Assembly: GCA_001570385.1 (NCBI GenBank)
Contig: BBYL01000006.1
Location: 1 to 64,000 of the forward strand
Direction of reading: 5' to 3'
Length of the DNA: 64,000 bases
Origin: Microtetraspora glauca
Lineage (GTDB): Bacteria; Actinomycetota; Actinomycetes; Streptosporangiales; Streptosporangiaceae
A program made the position numbers and the translations under genes. This document shows positions 34,368 to 43,682 of the stretch, in pieces (the stretch's first letter is position 1; the number at the start of each line of letters is the position of its first letter). Under the pieces are notes generated by a model. It was given only the letters and a program-made list of their open reading frames with translations. It ran no database searches and had not been told where the DNA came from.

Positions 34368-35842
34368 GCGTCACTCCCCATGTCGTCGGCGCCGTCCGCC
34401 CTGTCCACGGCCCCCTCCGCGACCCGGTCGACGGCCGCGTCGACTCCCTGACGCCACCGGGCCAGGAACTCGGCGGCGCGGTCGCCCGGCCAGCGCGGCT
34501 CGTACGTCATGGACGGCGTCCACGCCGGAACGGCCTCCTCCACGCTGAGCGCGGGCTCCACCGCGAGCCGGGCCATGGCGGCGGCGCCGAGCGCGGTCGC
34601 GTGCGGCGACGGATAGACGTCCACCGGCATCTGGGCCAGGTCGGCCTGCGCCTGCATCAGCGTCGCCGACCGGGTGAGCCCTCCGTCCACCCGCAGCCGG
34701 GTCAGGGGGGCGCCGAGGTCACGGGCGACGACCTGGGCGAGGTCGGCCACCTGGGCGGCCACTCCTTCGAGGACCGCCCGGACCAGGTGGCCGGGGCGGG
34801 TGGACAGCGTCATGCCGAGGAACGAGGCGGTCGCCTCCGGGCGCCACCAGGGCGCGGCCAGCCCGGCGAGCGCCGGGACGAACAGCGCGCCCTGGCTGTC
34901 CGGCGCGGCGAGCGCGTCCAGGTCGGTCGCGCCGCCGATGAAGCCGAGGTCGCCGAGCCAGCGCACCGCCGACGCCGCCGTGTAGACCTGCCCGTCCACG
35001 CAGTACGGCGTGCCGCCCCTGGCCCGCCACGCCACGGACGTGGTCAGGCCGGAGGTGGACCGTACGGCGTGCTCGCCGGTGTTGGCCAGCAGGAACGCGC
35101 CGGTGCCGAAGGTGCACTTGGCCTCGCCGGGGCGCAGGCAGCCCTCCGCGAGGAGGGCGGCCTGCTGGTCGACGATGAGGCCGCCGACGGGGATCTCCCC
35201 GCCGAACGCCCGGGTGGTGCCGACGACCTCGTCGCAGGCGACGATCCGGGGCAGCCGCTCACCGTCCAGCTTGAACAGGCGCAGCAGCTCGGGACTCCAG
35301 TCGACGGCGTCCAGGTCGAGTACCAGCGACCGGCTGGCGGTGGCGGCGTCGGTCACGAACTCGCCGGTGAGGTGGTGCACCAGCCAGGTGTCGCTGGTGG
35401 TCACCACCCCGTCGGCGGTGAGATTGCGGCGGATCCACGCCATCTTGGGCGCGGAGAAGTAGGGATCGAGCACAAGCCCGGTCAGCTCCGCGATCCGGGC
35501 GGCGTGGTCGGCGAGATCGGCGCAGACGTCCTCCGCGCGGCGGTCCTGCCACACCAGCGCGGTCGTCAGCGGCCGCCCGGTGTCGGGGTCCCACGCGAGG
35601 ACGGTCTCGCCCTGGTTGGCCAGGGTGACCGCGTCGATCGGCCGGCCCGCCTGGGCGACCGCCTGGCGGCCCGCCGCGAGCACCGAGTCGAGCAGTTCCT
35701 GCGGGTTCTGCTCGACCCGGCCCCCGGGCAGGTACGCCGGGCGGACGGGGACCTCGGCCAGCGCCAGGACGGCGCCGTCCGGCCCGACGACGACGGCCTT
35801 GGTGCCCGACGTCCCCTGGTCGATGGCCAGGATGGTCGTCAC
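34364..35842 (-). CDS. FGGY-family carbohydrate/glycerol kinase
   Basis: A 492-residue sugar kinase: ATP-site start ILAIDQGTSGTKAVVV, AGRPIDAVTLANQGETVLAWD, TTALVWQDRRAEDVC near 90, CTFGTGAFLLANTGEH near 245 and the C-terminal RLRVDGGLTRSATLMQAQADLAQMPV motif. The DQGTSGTK and WQDRR elements are those of glycerol kinase and its close relatives. Substrate candidates are glycerol or another polyol; it phosphorylates the compound then oxidised by the GlpA-like enzyme. Overlaps its neighbours by 4 bases on both sides, so the operon is translated as a coupled unit. Confidence 0.88.
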   Translation of the reverse strand: MTTILAIDQGTSGTKAVVVGPDGAVLALAEVPVRPAYLPGGRVEQNPQELLDSVLAAGRQAVAQAGRPIDAVTLANQGETVLAWDPDTGRPLTTALVWQDRRAEDVCADLADHAARIAELTGLVLDPYFSAPKMAWIRRNLTADGVVTTSDTWLVHHLTGEFVTDAATASRSLVLDLDAVDWSPELLRLFKLDGERLPRIVACDEVVGTTRAFGGEIPVGGLIVDQQAALLAEGCLRPGEAKCTFGTGAFLLANTGEHAVRSTSGLTTSVAWRARGGTPYCVDGQVYTAASAVRWLGDLGFIGGATDLDALAAPDSQGALFVPALAGLAAPWWRPEATASFLGMTLSTRPGHLVRAVLEGVAAQVADLAQVVARDLGAPLTRLRVDGGLTRSATLMQAQADLAQMPVDVYPSPHATALGAAAMARLAVEPALSVEEAVPAWTPSMTYEPRWPGDRAAEFLARWRQGVDAAVDRVAEGAVDRADGADDMGSDA

Positions 35843-37332
35843 AGCTCATCCACCTCCGTGCCGACCTCGGCGGTCAGCCGGTCCCTGCGGGTGGCCCAGA
35901 CGAAGGCGAACACGATGGCTCCGAGCACCAGCGAGCCGAGGGCGTAGAGCTGCGCCGTACGGAAGTCGGACGGGATGATGAAGATGCTCAGCTCGATGAG
36001 CAGCCAGACGACGGCGCCCGCGACGACGGGCTTCTCCCACCTGCCGAGCCGGAAGTCGTCCGGCTGCGGGCGGTACTTGTGCCGGGTGCCCAGATAGAGC
36101 GCCACGGTCCCGGCGTACAGGATGGCCGGCATCAGGGTGCCCGCACCCAGGAGCTGGGACAGGGCGTCGGCGTTGCCGGAGAAGGCGAGGACGATCAGGA
36201 TCGAGGCGCCGGCGGCGACGACGGTGGCCCAGGTGGGGCCGCCGGTGGCGCGCGGCACCCGGCTCAGGGCGGTGGAGCACGGCAGCCTGCCGTCACGGGC
36301 CATGGCGTGCACGAGGCGGCTGCAGCTCACCATGATGACCAGGCCGCAGGCGAAGATGGCCACGCTCACGACGACGAGGAAGGCGCGCGCCATGCCGGCC
36401 CCGACCACGTTCTCGATGACCTGCGCGACGGGGGCGGAGGAGGCGCTGATGCCGGCGACGTCCGTGCCGAGGGCGGCGGTGACCACGATCAGGAACACCA
36501 TGCCGATGATCACGCTGACCAGGATCGCGCGGACCATGGCCCGGGGGACGACCCGCTTGGGGTTGATGGTCTCCTCGGCGAGGTTGGCCGCCGACTCCCA
36601 GCCGACCAGGGTGAACGCGCCGAGCAGGGCCGAGAGCATGAACGGCCCGAGCCAGCCGAAGTAGCCGTCACCGGACGCGACGCCGGTGGAGGTCAGGTTG
36701 GACCATTCGGCGTGCCCGCCGAAGATCGCGAATCCGGCGATGAGCAGCGTGAGCCCGATCATCGCGATGACCTCGGCGCTGACCGCCAGGTTGTTGATCT
36801 TGGTGGTGATGGGGGTCGACCAGATGATGAGGGCCATCTGCACCAGCAGCACGACCAGGGTCACCAGGGCGCCGCTGAGCGGGGTGTAGGTCCAGCCGAA
36901 CAGCGGGAACAGGGCCGCCTGGGCGAGCCCGTAGTCGACCGCGACGGCGACGATCGCGAGGAACGCGAACGACACCCAGCCGAACCACCAGCCGAGAACC
37001 GGGGAGGCGAGCCGGCTCGCCCACTGGTAGCTGTAACCGGACAGCGGGATCCGGCTGGCGAGCATGCCGTAGACCAGCGCCACCATCAGCGTGCCCGCGC
37101 CCACGATGGGCCAGGTCCAGATGCCGGCCGGGCCGCCCGAGCTGAGCACCGTGCCGTACGTGGAGAACAGGCCGGTCGTGATCGAGATGAACGAGAAGGC
37201 GACCGCGAAGGACTCGAACGACTTCAGGGTGCGCTTGAACTGCTGGGAGTACCCGGCGTGCGAGATCGCCGCGTCGGCGGCGCTGTCGCTCCCGGTCGTG
37301 ACCCCCGTCGGGGGCGTGGAACGATGGGACAT
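35839..37332 (-). CDS. APC-superfamily amino acid/amine permease
   Basis: A 497-residue transporter with about 12 hydrophobic helices. The first-helix signature FKRTLKSFESFAVAFSFISITTGLFSTYG and the following GGPAGIWTWPIVGAGTLMVAL are typical of the amino acid-choline-transporter branch of the APC superfamily. It lies between the DeoR regulator and the FGGY kinase in a coupled operon, so it probably imports the substrate the kinase acts on; an amino-acid-type permease, not a glycerol channel, is unexpected in such a setting. Other APC substrates (amino acids, choline, amines) are possible. The ATG at 37332 is preceded by CAGGAGACG. Confidence 0.87.
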   Translation of the reverse strand: MSHRSTPPTGVTTGSDSAADAAISHAGYSQQFKRTLKSFESFAVAFSFISITTGLFSTYGTVLSSGGPAGIWTWPIVGAGTLMVALVYGMLASRIPLSGYSYQWASRLASPVLGWWFGWVSFAFLAIVAVAVDYGLAQAALFPLFGWTYTPLSGALVTLVVLLVQMALIIWSTPITTKINNLAVSAEVIAMIGLTLLIAGFAIFGGHAEWSNLTSTGVASGDGYFGWLGPFMLSALLGAFTLVGWESAANLAEETINPKRVVPRAMVRAILVSVIIGMVFLIVVTAALGTDVAGISASSAPVAQVIENVVGAGMARAFLVVVSVAIFACGLVIMVSCSRLVHAMARDGRLPCSTALSRVPRATGGPTWATVVAAGASILIVLAFSGNADALSQLLGAGTLMPAILYAGTVALYLGTRHKYRPQPDDFRLGRWEKPVVAGAVVWLLIELSIFIIPSDFRTAQLYALGSLVLGAIVFAFVWATRRDRLTAEVGTEVDEL

Positions 37333-37402
37333 GGATCGTCTCCTGCTGCGAAGAAAGTGAGCGGTCCTGGCCCGGTGGCGTTGCAGCGCCGCCGGGCCGA
37401 GT

Positions 37403-38176
37403 TTACGGCCTGATTACCTCCACACCCGCCCTGACCAGGGCGGATGCGAGTTCGGGTGGCGGTTCCCCGTCGGTGATGAGACCGGAGAACCCGTCCAGGC
37501 CGCACACCCGGTAGGCGGCGACCCTGCCATGTTTCGTGCTGTCGGCCAGCACGTAGGTGCGCGCCGTGTTCGCGAGGATGACCCGCTTCGTCGCGACCTC
37601 GTCGAGGTAGTAGTCGGTCAGCCCGGCCCGCGCCGTCACGCCGCCGGAGCCGAGCAGCGCCACGTCGGCCCGCAGGTCCTGGAAGAAGGCCACGGTCTGG
37701 GCGCCCCAGACCGCGAGGTCGCCCTGCCTGACCCGGCCTCCGGCGGTCAGCACCTCGACGCCCGGCCGCCCGGCGAGCTCCGCGGCGACCAGCAGCGAGC
37801 AGGTCGCCACGACTCCGTGGAACCCCGGCGGGATCGCCCGCGCCGCGTGCACGGCGGTGGTGCCCACATCGATGATCACCGTCTGGCCCGGCCGGAGGAC
37901 CTGGGCGGCCAGCGCGCCGATGACCGTTTTCGCCTCCGCCTGCGCGGTGGAGCGCTCCAGGTAGGAGGACTCCTCGCCGGTGCCGGACGTGATGGCCGTG
38001 GCCCCGCCGTGCACCCGTACCAGCAGGCCGCGCTGTTCGAGGGTGTGCAGGTCGCGGCGGGCGGTCTCGTGCGAGACGCCGAGCAGGTCGACCAGATCCT
38101 CGGTGCGCAGCGTGCCGGCCTGCGACAGTGCCTCGACGATGCGCTGATGGCGCTGGGCCGGAAGCATGGACACCAT
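37403..38176 (-). CDS. DeoR/GlpR-family transcriptional regulator
   Basis: A 257-residue regulator. The N-terminal helix-turn-helix (QRHQRIVEALSQAG, DLVDLLGVSHETARRDLHTLEQRGLLVRVHGGA, about 8-58) is the DeoR signature. The C-terminal ISOCOT-fold effector domain contains IDVGTTAVHAARAI near 100, GVVATCSLLVAAEL and LGSGGVTARAGLTDYYLDEVATKRVIL. Members bind phosphorylated sugars or polyols and usually repress their operon. It is first in the operon before the permease, with a promoter and three phased repeats in front. ATG 38176 is used; ATG 38167 has a better spaced GGATGG and would shorten the protein by three residues. Confidence 0.88.
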   Translation of the reverse strand: MVSMLPAQRHQRIVEALSQAGTLRTEDLVDLLGVSHETARRDLHTLEQRGLLVRVHGGATAITSGTGEESSYLERSTAQAEAKTVIGALAAQVLRPGQTVIIDVGTTAVHAARAIPPGFHGVVATCSLLVAAELAGRPGVEVLTAGGRVRQGDLAVWGAQTVAFFQDLRADVALLGSGGVTARAGLTDYYLDEVATKRVILANTARTYVLADSTKHGRVAAYRVCGLDGFSGLITDGEPPPELASALVRAGVEVIRP

Positions 38177-38184
38177 CCACTTGA

Positions 38185-38238
38185 CCGAAATTGACTGCTA
38201 TTGCCCGGAATTGTGGATTAGTGCCCGAAAGATGTCAA
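38185..38238 (-). promoter_or_regulatory. Promoter and putative DeoR operators of the catabolic operon
   Basis: On the minus strand a perfect -35 TTGACA (38238-38233) stands 17 bp before CACAAT (38215-38210). Overlapping it are three related boxes at exact 20-bp spacing on the plus strand: CCGAAATTG at 38185, CCGGAATTG at 38205 and CCGAAAGAT at 38225. Repeats in phase with two helical turns over the promoter are a likely multi-site operator for the DeoR protein. The same DNA also precedes the divergent hisD. Confidence 0.65.
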
Positions 38239-38319
38239 GAGTCGGTCACCGGAACGAAACGCGTTGTCCGCATGCTGGACGTAACGGGATCAGCCTCGCG
38301 CCGTCCGTAGACTGGGTGG

Positions 38320-39627
38320 GTGATTTCCCGTATCGACCTGCGTGGGTCCCTGCCCGATGACCTGCGCGATGTGCTGCCCCGCGCCGAGCTCGACGTCGAG
38401 GCCGCCCTTGACAAGGTGCGGCCCATATGTGAGGACGTGCGCCATCGTGGCGCGGCAGCCGTACGGGAGCTGACCGCGAGATTCGACGGCGTCGAGCTGA
38501 AGTCCACCCGCGTTCCGGTGGAGGAGCTCGGCCGGGCCCTGGCCGGTCTCGACCCGGCGGTGCGCGCCGCCCTCGAAGAGTCGATCAGGCGGGCCCGCCT
38601 GGTCCACCGCGACCAGCGGCGCGTCGACACCACCACGCAGGTCGTGCTGGGCGGCACGGTCACCGAGCGGTGGGTCCCGGTGGACCGCGTCGGCCTCTAC
38701 GTGCCGGGCGGGCGGGCCGTCTACCCCTCCAGCGTGGTCATGAACGTGGTCCCCGCCCAGGAGGCCGGAGTCCCGTCGCTCGCCGTGACGTCGCCCGCCC
38801 AGAAGGAGTTCGGCGGGCTGCCGCACCCGACCATCCTCGCCGCCTGCGCGCTGCTCGGCGTCGACGAGGTCTACGCGGTGGGCGGGGCACAGGCCGTGGC
38901 GATGTTCGCCTACGGCACCGAGGAGTGCCCCCCGGCCACCATGGTCACCGGGCCGGGCAACATCTGGGTGGCCGCGGCGAAGCGCCTGCTCAAGGGACGC
39001 ATCGGCATCGACTCCGAGGCGGGTCCGACCGAGATCGCGATCCTCGCCGACGAGACCGCCGACCCGGTGCACGTCGCCGCCGACCTGATCAGCCAGGCCG
39101 AGCACGACGTGATCGCCGCCTCCGTGCTCGTCACGACCAGCGTCGAGCTCGCCGACGCGGTGGAGAAGGAGCTGCCCGGCCAGGTCGCCGCCACCCGCCA
39201 CTCCGAGCGGGTCACCGAGGCGCTGTCCGGCCGCCAGTCCGGCATCGTGCTGGTCTCCACCCTCGACGACGGCCTGCGCGTCGTCGACGCCTACGCCGCG
39301 GAACACCTGGAGATCCAGACGTCGGACGCGTCCGAGGTGGCCGCACGGGTGCGCAACGCGGGCGCCATCTTCGTCGGGGCGTACTCCCCGGTGTCGCTCG
39401 GCGACTACATGGCCGGATCCAACCACGTGCTGCCCACCGGCGGCTGCGCCTGCCACTCGTCGGGACTGTCCGTGCAGACCTTCCTGCGCGGCATCCACGT
39501 CGTCGACTACACCCGGGAGGCACTCGCCGGCGCCGCGCCGCACGTCTGCGTGCTCGCCGACGCCGAGGACCTCCCGGCGCACGGCGCGGCGATCCGCGCC
39601 CGGTTCGACTGGGGCATCCCCTCATGA
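38320..39627 (+). CDS. hisD: Histidinol dehydrogenase
   Basis: A 435-residue enzyme for the last two steps of histidine synthesis (L-histidinol to L-histidine, NAD-dependent). Visible motifs are [22 protein letters not shown] near 126-147, the zinc-site region [18 protein letters not shown] near 240, SQAEHD, and [15 protein letters not shown] near 363. The GTG at 38320 gives the correct length. It is the first gene of the his operon and its stop overlaps the ATG of hisC. Confidence 0.96.
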   Translation: MISRIDLRGSLPDDLRDVLPRAELDVEAALDKVRPICEDVRHRGAAAVRELTARFDGVELKSTRVPVEELGRALAGLDPAVRAALEESIRRARLVHRDQRRVDTTTQVVLGGTVTERWVPVDRVGLYVPGGRAVYPSSVVMNVVPAQEAGVPSLAVTSPAQKEFGGLPHPTILAACALLGVDEVYAVGGAQAVAMFAYGTEECPPATMVTGPGNIWVAAAKRLLKGRIGIDSEAGPTEIAILADETADPVHVAADLISQAEHDVIAASVLVTTSVELADAVEKELPGQVAATRHSERVTEALSGRQSGIVLVSTLDDGLRVVDAYAAEHLEIQTSDASEVAARVRNAGAIFVGAYSPVSLGDYMAGSNHVLPTGGCACHSSGLSVQTFLRGIHVVDYTREALAGAAPHVCVLADAEDLPAHGAAIRARFDWGIPS

Positions 39628-40742
39628 CGGATCCCGCCCGACAGGACAGCCAGCGAGAGAGCACCGTGACGACACTCGACGACCTGCCGATCCGGGACGA
39701 CCTGCGGGGGAAGACGGCCTACGGCGCCCCCCAGCTCGACGTGCCCGTCCAGCTCAACACCAACGAGAACCCCTACCCGCCGTCGCCCGGCCTGGTCGAC
39801 GACCTGGCCCGTGCCGTACGGCACGGCGCGGCGACGCTCAACCGCTATCCCGACCGGGACGCGCTCGACCTGCGCAAGGACCTCGCCGACTACCTCGGCC
39901 ACGGCCTCACCGCCGGGCAGCTGTGGGCGGCCAACGGCTCCAACGAGATCATCCAGCAGATCCTCCAGGCGTTCGGCGGTTCGGGACGCTCGGCCATGGG
40001 CTTCGAGCCCTCCTACTCCATGCACCCGATCATCACGGGCGTCACCGGCACCCGCTGGATCGACGGCGCGCGCGAGGAGGACTTCGCGATCGACGAGGCG
40101 CGGGCCGTCGCACTGATCGAGGAGCACCGGCCCGACGTGGTGTTCCTCACGTCGCCGAACAACCCCACGGGCACGGCGCTGCCCCTCGGCGTGATCGAGC
40201 GGATCCTCGCCGCCGCGCCCGGCATGGTCGTGGTCGACGAGGCGTACGCCGAGTTCGCGCGCGCGGGGACGCCGTCGGCGCTGTCGCTGCTCCCGGGCAA
40301 CCCCCGGCTGATCGTGACGCGCACCATGTCCAAGGCGTTCGCGATGGCGGGCACCCGGCTCGGATACCTCGCCGCCGACCCCGCCGTCATCGACGCGCTG
40401 CTGCTGGTCCGCCTGCCGTACCATCTGTCGACGCTGACGCAGGCGGCGGCCCGGGTCGCGCTCGCGCACCGCGAGGAACTGCTCGGCACGGTGGACGCGC
40501 TGCGCGCCGAGCGGGACGCGACGGTGGACTGGCTACGGCAACGTGGCCTGTCCGTCGCAGACTCCGACGCCAATTTCGTGCTATTCGGTAAGTTTCCGGA
40601 TCGGCACGCGGTGTGGGAGGACATTCTCGACCGCGGCGTGCTGATCAGGGAGACCGGTCCGGCCGGCTGGCTGCGGGTGTCGATCGGGACAGGCGACGAG
40701 ATGGCGGCCTTCCGCGCCGCACTGGAGGGGGTCCTCGGATGA
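39624..40742 (+). CDS. hisC: Histidinol-phosphate aminotransferase
   Basis: A 372-residue fold-type I PLP aminotransferase converting imidazole-acetol phosphate and glutamate to histidinol phosphate. Motifs: [14 protein letters not shown] near 40, [27 protein letters not shown] near 172-182, [10 protein letters not shown] near 205 and the PLP-Lys segment [17 protein letters not shown] near 236-252. The ATG at 39624 overlaps the hisD stop (ATGA); GTG 39666 is possible. The TGA overlaps the hisB start. Confidence 0.95.
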   Translation: MTDPARQDSQRESTVTTLDDLPIRDDLRGKTAYGAPQLDVPVQLNTNENPYPPSPGLVDDLARAVRHGAATLNRYPDRDALDLRKDLADYLGHGLTAGQLWAANGSNEIIQQILQAFGGSGRSAMGFEPSYSMHPIITGVTGTRWIDGAREEDFAIDEARAVALIEEHRPDVVFLTSPNNPTGTALPLGVIERILAAAPGMVVVDEAYAEFARAGTPSALSLLPGNPRLIVTRTMSKAFAMAGTRLGYLAADPAVIDALLLVRLPYHLSTLTQAAARVALAHREELLGTVDALRAERDATVDWLRQRGLSVADSDANFVLFGKFPDRHAVWEDILDRGVLIRETGPAGWLRVSIGTGDEMAAFRAALEGVLG

Positions 40743-41371
40743 GCGACGCGCGTGCGAGCGGCACGGGGCTCGGCGGCACGGGGCGCATCGGCCGGGTGGA
40801 GCGCGCCACCAAGGAGACGTCCGTGCTGGTCGAGGTCAACCTCGACGGCACCGGCCTCGTCGACGTGGCCACCGGCGTCGGGTTCTTCGACCACATGCTC
40901 GCCCAGCTCGGCAAGCACGGTCTCTTCGACCTGACCGTCAAGACGCAGGGCGACCTGCACATCGACTCCCACCACACGATCGAGGACACCTCGCTCGCGC
41001 TGGGCGCCGCGTTCCGCGAGGCCCTCGGCGACAAGTCGGGAATCCGGCGGTTCGGCACCGCGGCGTGCCCGCTGGACGAGTCGCTCGCCCAGGTCACGGT
41101 GGACCTGTCCGGCCGCCCCTACCTCGTGCACACCGAGCCCGAGGGCATGGCGCCGATGATCGGCCCCGAGTACGACACCACCATGACCCGGCACATCCTG
41201 GAGTCGTTCGTCGCCCAGGCCGCGGTCTGCCTCCACGTGCACGTGCCGTACGGGCGAAACGCCCACCACATCGTGGAGGCGCAGTTCAAGGCTCTGGCCC
41301 GCGCGCTGCGCGAGGCGTCGGAGCGGGACCCGCGCGCCACCGGCGTGCCGAGCACCAAGGGCGTGCTATGA
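40739..41371 (+). CDS. hisB: Imidazoleglycerol-phosphate dehydratase
   Basis: A 210-residue single-function HisB. It removes water from imidazoleglycerol phosphate using two manganese ions. The characteristic His clusters are [29 protein letters not shown] near 85-102 and the C-terminal [17 protein letters not shown]. The start overlaps the hisC stop (ATGA), and its stop overlaps the next small gene in the same way. Confidence 0.95.
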   Translation: MSDARASGTGLGGTGRIGRVERATKETSVLVEVNLDGTGLVDVATGVGFFDHMLAQLGKHGLFDLTVKTQGDLHIDSHHTIEDTSLALGAAFREALGDKSGIRRFGTAACPLDESLAQVTVDLSGRPYLVHTEPEGMAPMIGPEYDTTMTRHILESFVAQAAVCLHVHVPYGRNAHHIVEAQFKALARALREASERDPRATGVPSTKGVL

Positions 41372-41520
41372 CCTTCGCGTCCGTCGGCATGATCTTCGTG
41401 GGGCTCTTCCTCATCGGTGGGGTCATCTCCGCCGTGCGCCAGGGCCTGAAAGGGCTTGCCATCGTCACCGGCGCCGGAGCGGTGCTGGCGCTGACCGCGG
41501 GGGCGTTGTGGTGGCAGTAG
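41368..41520 (+). CDS. 50-residue membrane protein inside the his operon
   Basis: A small protein from ATG 41368, overlapping the hisB stop (ATGA), to TAG 41520, overlapping hisH. It starts [20 protein letters not shown] and is almost entirely hydrophobic: two helices at about 3-22 and 28-48 separated by RQGLKG. The tight overlaps on both sides and the helix-loop-helix pattern argue for a real, translated gene. I know no function; small membrane ORFs sit at this position in other actinobacterial his operons. Confidence 0.75.
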   Translation: MTFASVGMIFVGLFLIGGVISAVRQGLKGLAIVTGAGAVLALTAGALWWQ

Positions 41521-42149
41521 CGAAGCGGGTCGTGATCCTCGACTACGGATCGGGCAACCTGCGCTCGGCCGAGCGGGCTCTGGCCCGCGCGGGCGCCGAC
41601 GTCACGGTGACGGCCGACTACGACGCGGCACTCGAAGCGGACGGCCTGGTCGTCCCCGGGGTCGGCGCGTTCGCGGCGTGCATGGCGGGGCTGAAGAGCG
41701 TCCACGGCGACCGCATCGTCGGCCGCAGGCTGGCCGCGGGGCGTCCGGTCCTCGGCATCTGCGTCGGCATGCAGATCCTCTTCGAGAAGGGCGTCGAGCA
41801 CGGCGTCCACACCGAGGGCTGCGGCGAGTGGCCCGGCGTCGTCCAGCGCCTGGAGGCCCCCGTGCTGCCGCACATGGGCTGGAACACCGTGACCGCCCCC
41901 GAGGGCAGCGTCCTGTTCCGCGGGCTCGACGCCGAGACCCGCTTCTACTTCGTCCACTCGTACGGCGTGCGCCAATGGGAGCTCGCCGCCGGACCCGGGT
42001 TCGCCGACCCGCTGGTCACCTGGGCCGAGCACGGCGTGCCGTTCGTCGCGGCCGTCGAGAACGGGCCGCTCATGGCCACCCAGTTCCACCCGGAGAAGTC
42101 CGGGGACGCGGGAGCCGTACTGCTCTCCAACTGGTTGAGCACGCTGTGA
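41508..42149 (+). CDS. hisH: Imidazole glycerol phosphate synthase, glutaminase subunit
   Basis: A 213-residue class I glutamine amidotransferase. It supplies ammonia to HisF. Motifs: [18 protein letters not shown] at the N-terminus, GVGAFAACM, the nucleophile in [15 protein letters not shown] near 84 (Cys), and the catalytic His/Glu pair in [10 protein letters not shown] near 190. The GTG start at 41508 or 41511 lies inside the preceding small gene, so the two are coupled. Confidence 0.95.
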   Translation: MVAVAKRVVILDYGSGNLRSAERALARAGADVTVTADYDAALEADGLVVPGVGAFAACMAGLKSVHGDRIVGRRLAAGRPVLGICVGMQILFEKGVEHGVHTEGCGEWPGVVQRLEAPVLPHMGWNTVTAPEGSVLFRGLDAETRFYFVHSYGVRQWELAAGPGFADPLVTWAEHGVPFVAAVENGPLMATQFHPEKSGDAGAVLLSNWLSTL

Positions 42150-42201
42150 ACCCGCGGGGCCTCCCGGGCGCGAGCCCCGGACCGTCGCGAGGGGAGGCCA
42201 C

Positions 42202-42540
42202 GTGAGCAGGGAACGAGCCAGGCGCCGGGCGGAGCGCGAGGCCGAGCGGGAGCGCCGCGCGGCGGAACACGCGCTCCGCGAGGCGCGGGCGGCCAGGCGG
42301 CGGGAGCTGCGCGGCCGGGTGACCGCCGTCCTGCCGCGGCGGGTCCGGGTGGCCAGGCAGGGCGGAATCCGCGCCCGCAGGCGCCGTGACCAGAACGCTG
42401 TGATCGCCGTGCTGTGGTTCATCACGCAGGTCCTCGCCTGGCTGCTGCTCGACGGCTGGGCCGCCAGGCTCGCCGTGCTCGTTCTGTCGATTCTGCTGAT
42501 CCCGGTGCTCGTCACCGTCGTCTTTGACCGGAGGTCGTGA
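42202..42540 (+). CDS. Arg-rich helical protein with two membrane segments, between hisH and priA
   Basis: A 112-residue protein, GTG start. Residues 1-50 are extremely Arg/Glu/Ala-rich (RERARRRAEREAERERRAAE) and should form a long charged helix or coiled coil. A basic middle follows and then two hydrophobic helices at about 69-88 and 90-107. Topology suggests a cytoplasmic charged arm anchored to the membrane. It ends 3 bases before priA. Codon bias is normal for the genome. No family recognised; function unknown. Confidence 0.72.
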   Translation: MSRERARRRAEREAERERRAAEHALREARAARRRELRGRVTAVLPRRVRVARQGGIRARRRRDQNAVIAVLWFITQVLAWLLLDGWAARLAVLVLSILLIPVLVTVVFDRRS

Positions 42541-42543
42541 CTG

Positions 42544-43269
42544 ATGTCGCTCGTTTTGCTCCCCGCCGTGGATGTCGCCGACGGCCAGGCGGTTCGCCTG
42601 GTCCAGGGTGAAGCGGGCACGGAGACCTCGTACGGCGACCCGCTCGCCGCGGCGCTCGCCTGGCAGGAGGCCGGCGCCGAGTGGATCCATCTGGTGGACC
42701 TGGACGCCGCGTTCGGCCGCGGGAGCAACCGTGAGCTGCTGGCGTCGGTGGTGGGCGCCCTCGACGTGCAGGTCGAGCTGTCCGGTGGGATCCGCGACGA
42801 CGCCTCGCTCGAGGCCGCCCTGGCCACCGGCTGCCGCCGGGTCAACATCGGCACCGCCGCCCTGGAGGACCCGGCCTGGTGCGCGAAGATCATCGCCGAG
42901 CACGGCGACCGCATCGCCGTCGGGCTCGACGTCCGGGGCACCACCCTGGCGGCGCGCGGCTGGACGCAGGAGGGCGGCGACCTGTGGGAGGTGCTCGACC
43001 GGCTGGAGTCGGAGGGCTGCCCGCGTTACGTCGTCACCGACGTCACCAAGGACGGCACACTGCGCGGGCCCAATCTGGACCTGCTCCGTGACGTCTGCCG
43101 CCGTACGGACAAGCCGGTGATCGCCAGCGGTGGCGTGTCCTCGCTGGACGACCTGCGCGCGTTGTCGACCCTCGTTCCCGAGGGCGTCGAGGGCGCCATC
43201 GTCGGCAAGGCGCTGTACGCCCAGGCGTTCACCCTGGAGGAGGCCCTGGCGGCGGTGAGTCCCCGATGA
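42544..43269 (+). CDS. priA: Phosphoribosyl isomerase A (dual HisA/TrpF)
   Basis: A 241-residue TIM-barrel isomerase. It starts [21 protein letters not shown], and contains [14 protein letters not shown] near 40, [18 protein letters not shown] near 78 and [18 protein letters not shown] near 162, with the active-site Asp residues of the HisA fold. In actinobacteria this enzyme serves both the histidine (HisA) and tryptophan (TrpF) pathways. The absence of a trpF gene next to the trp genes in this window agrees with that. Its stop overlaps the ridA start (ATGA). Confidence 0.94.
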   Translation: MSLVLLPAVDVADGQAVRLVQGEAGTETSYGDPLAAALAWQEAGAEWIHLVDLDAAFGRGSNRELLASVVGALDVQVELSGGIRDDASLEAALATGCRRVNIGTAALEDPAWCAKIIAEHGDRIAVGLDVRGTTLAARGWTQEGGDLWEVLDRLESEGCPRYVVTDVTKDGTLRGPNLDLLRDVCRRTDKPVIASGGVSSLDDLRALSTLVPEGVEGAIVGKALYAQAFTLEEALAAVSPR

Positions 43270-43682
43270 GCACCAGGATCTTCTCGGGCGGGCCGTGGGA
43301 GGACAGGTACGGCTACGCCCGTGCCGTCGTCGCCGGGCCCCGGGTGTGGGTCTCCGGATGCACCGCTACCGTGGACGGTGAGGTCCGGCACGTCGGCGAC
43401 GCCTACCGGCAGACGCTCACCGCGATCTCCATCGCGCTCGACGCGATCGGCAAGGCGGGCGGCAGCCTGCAGGACGTCGTCCGTACCCGCATCTTCCTGG
43501 TGAAGGCGGAGGACTTCGACGCCGTCGGGCGGGCGCACGGAGAGGTCTTCGGCGCGGTCCGGCCGGCGTGCACGAGCATCCAGGTGGCCGGTCTGGTCGA
43601 CCCCAGGATGCTGGTGGAGGTCGAGGTGGAGGCCTACCTGAACGACGGCACGCGCGAGGAGCGGAGCGAGGAGGCGCCATGA
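43266..43682 (+). CDS. RidA-family imine/enamine deaminase-like protein
   Basis: A 138-residue RidA (YjgF/YER057c/UK114) protein with [44 protein letters not shown] near 57-86 and the tail [14 protein letters not shown]. The family forms trimers that hydrolyse reactive enamine/imine intermediates; the catalytic Arg is present in VVRTRIFLV. It is coupled to both priA and hisF by 4-base overlaps, so it may protect PLP enzymes or remove unstable intermediates during histidine synthesis. In mycobacteria impA occupies this position. Confidence 0.88.
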   Translation: MSTRIFSGGPWEDRYGYARAVVAGPRVWVSGCTATVDGEVRHVGDAYRQTLTAISIALDAIGKAGGSLQDVVRTRIFLVKAEDFDAVGRAHGEVFGAVRPACTSIQVAGLVDPRMLVEVEVEAYLNDGTREERSEEAP

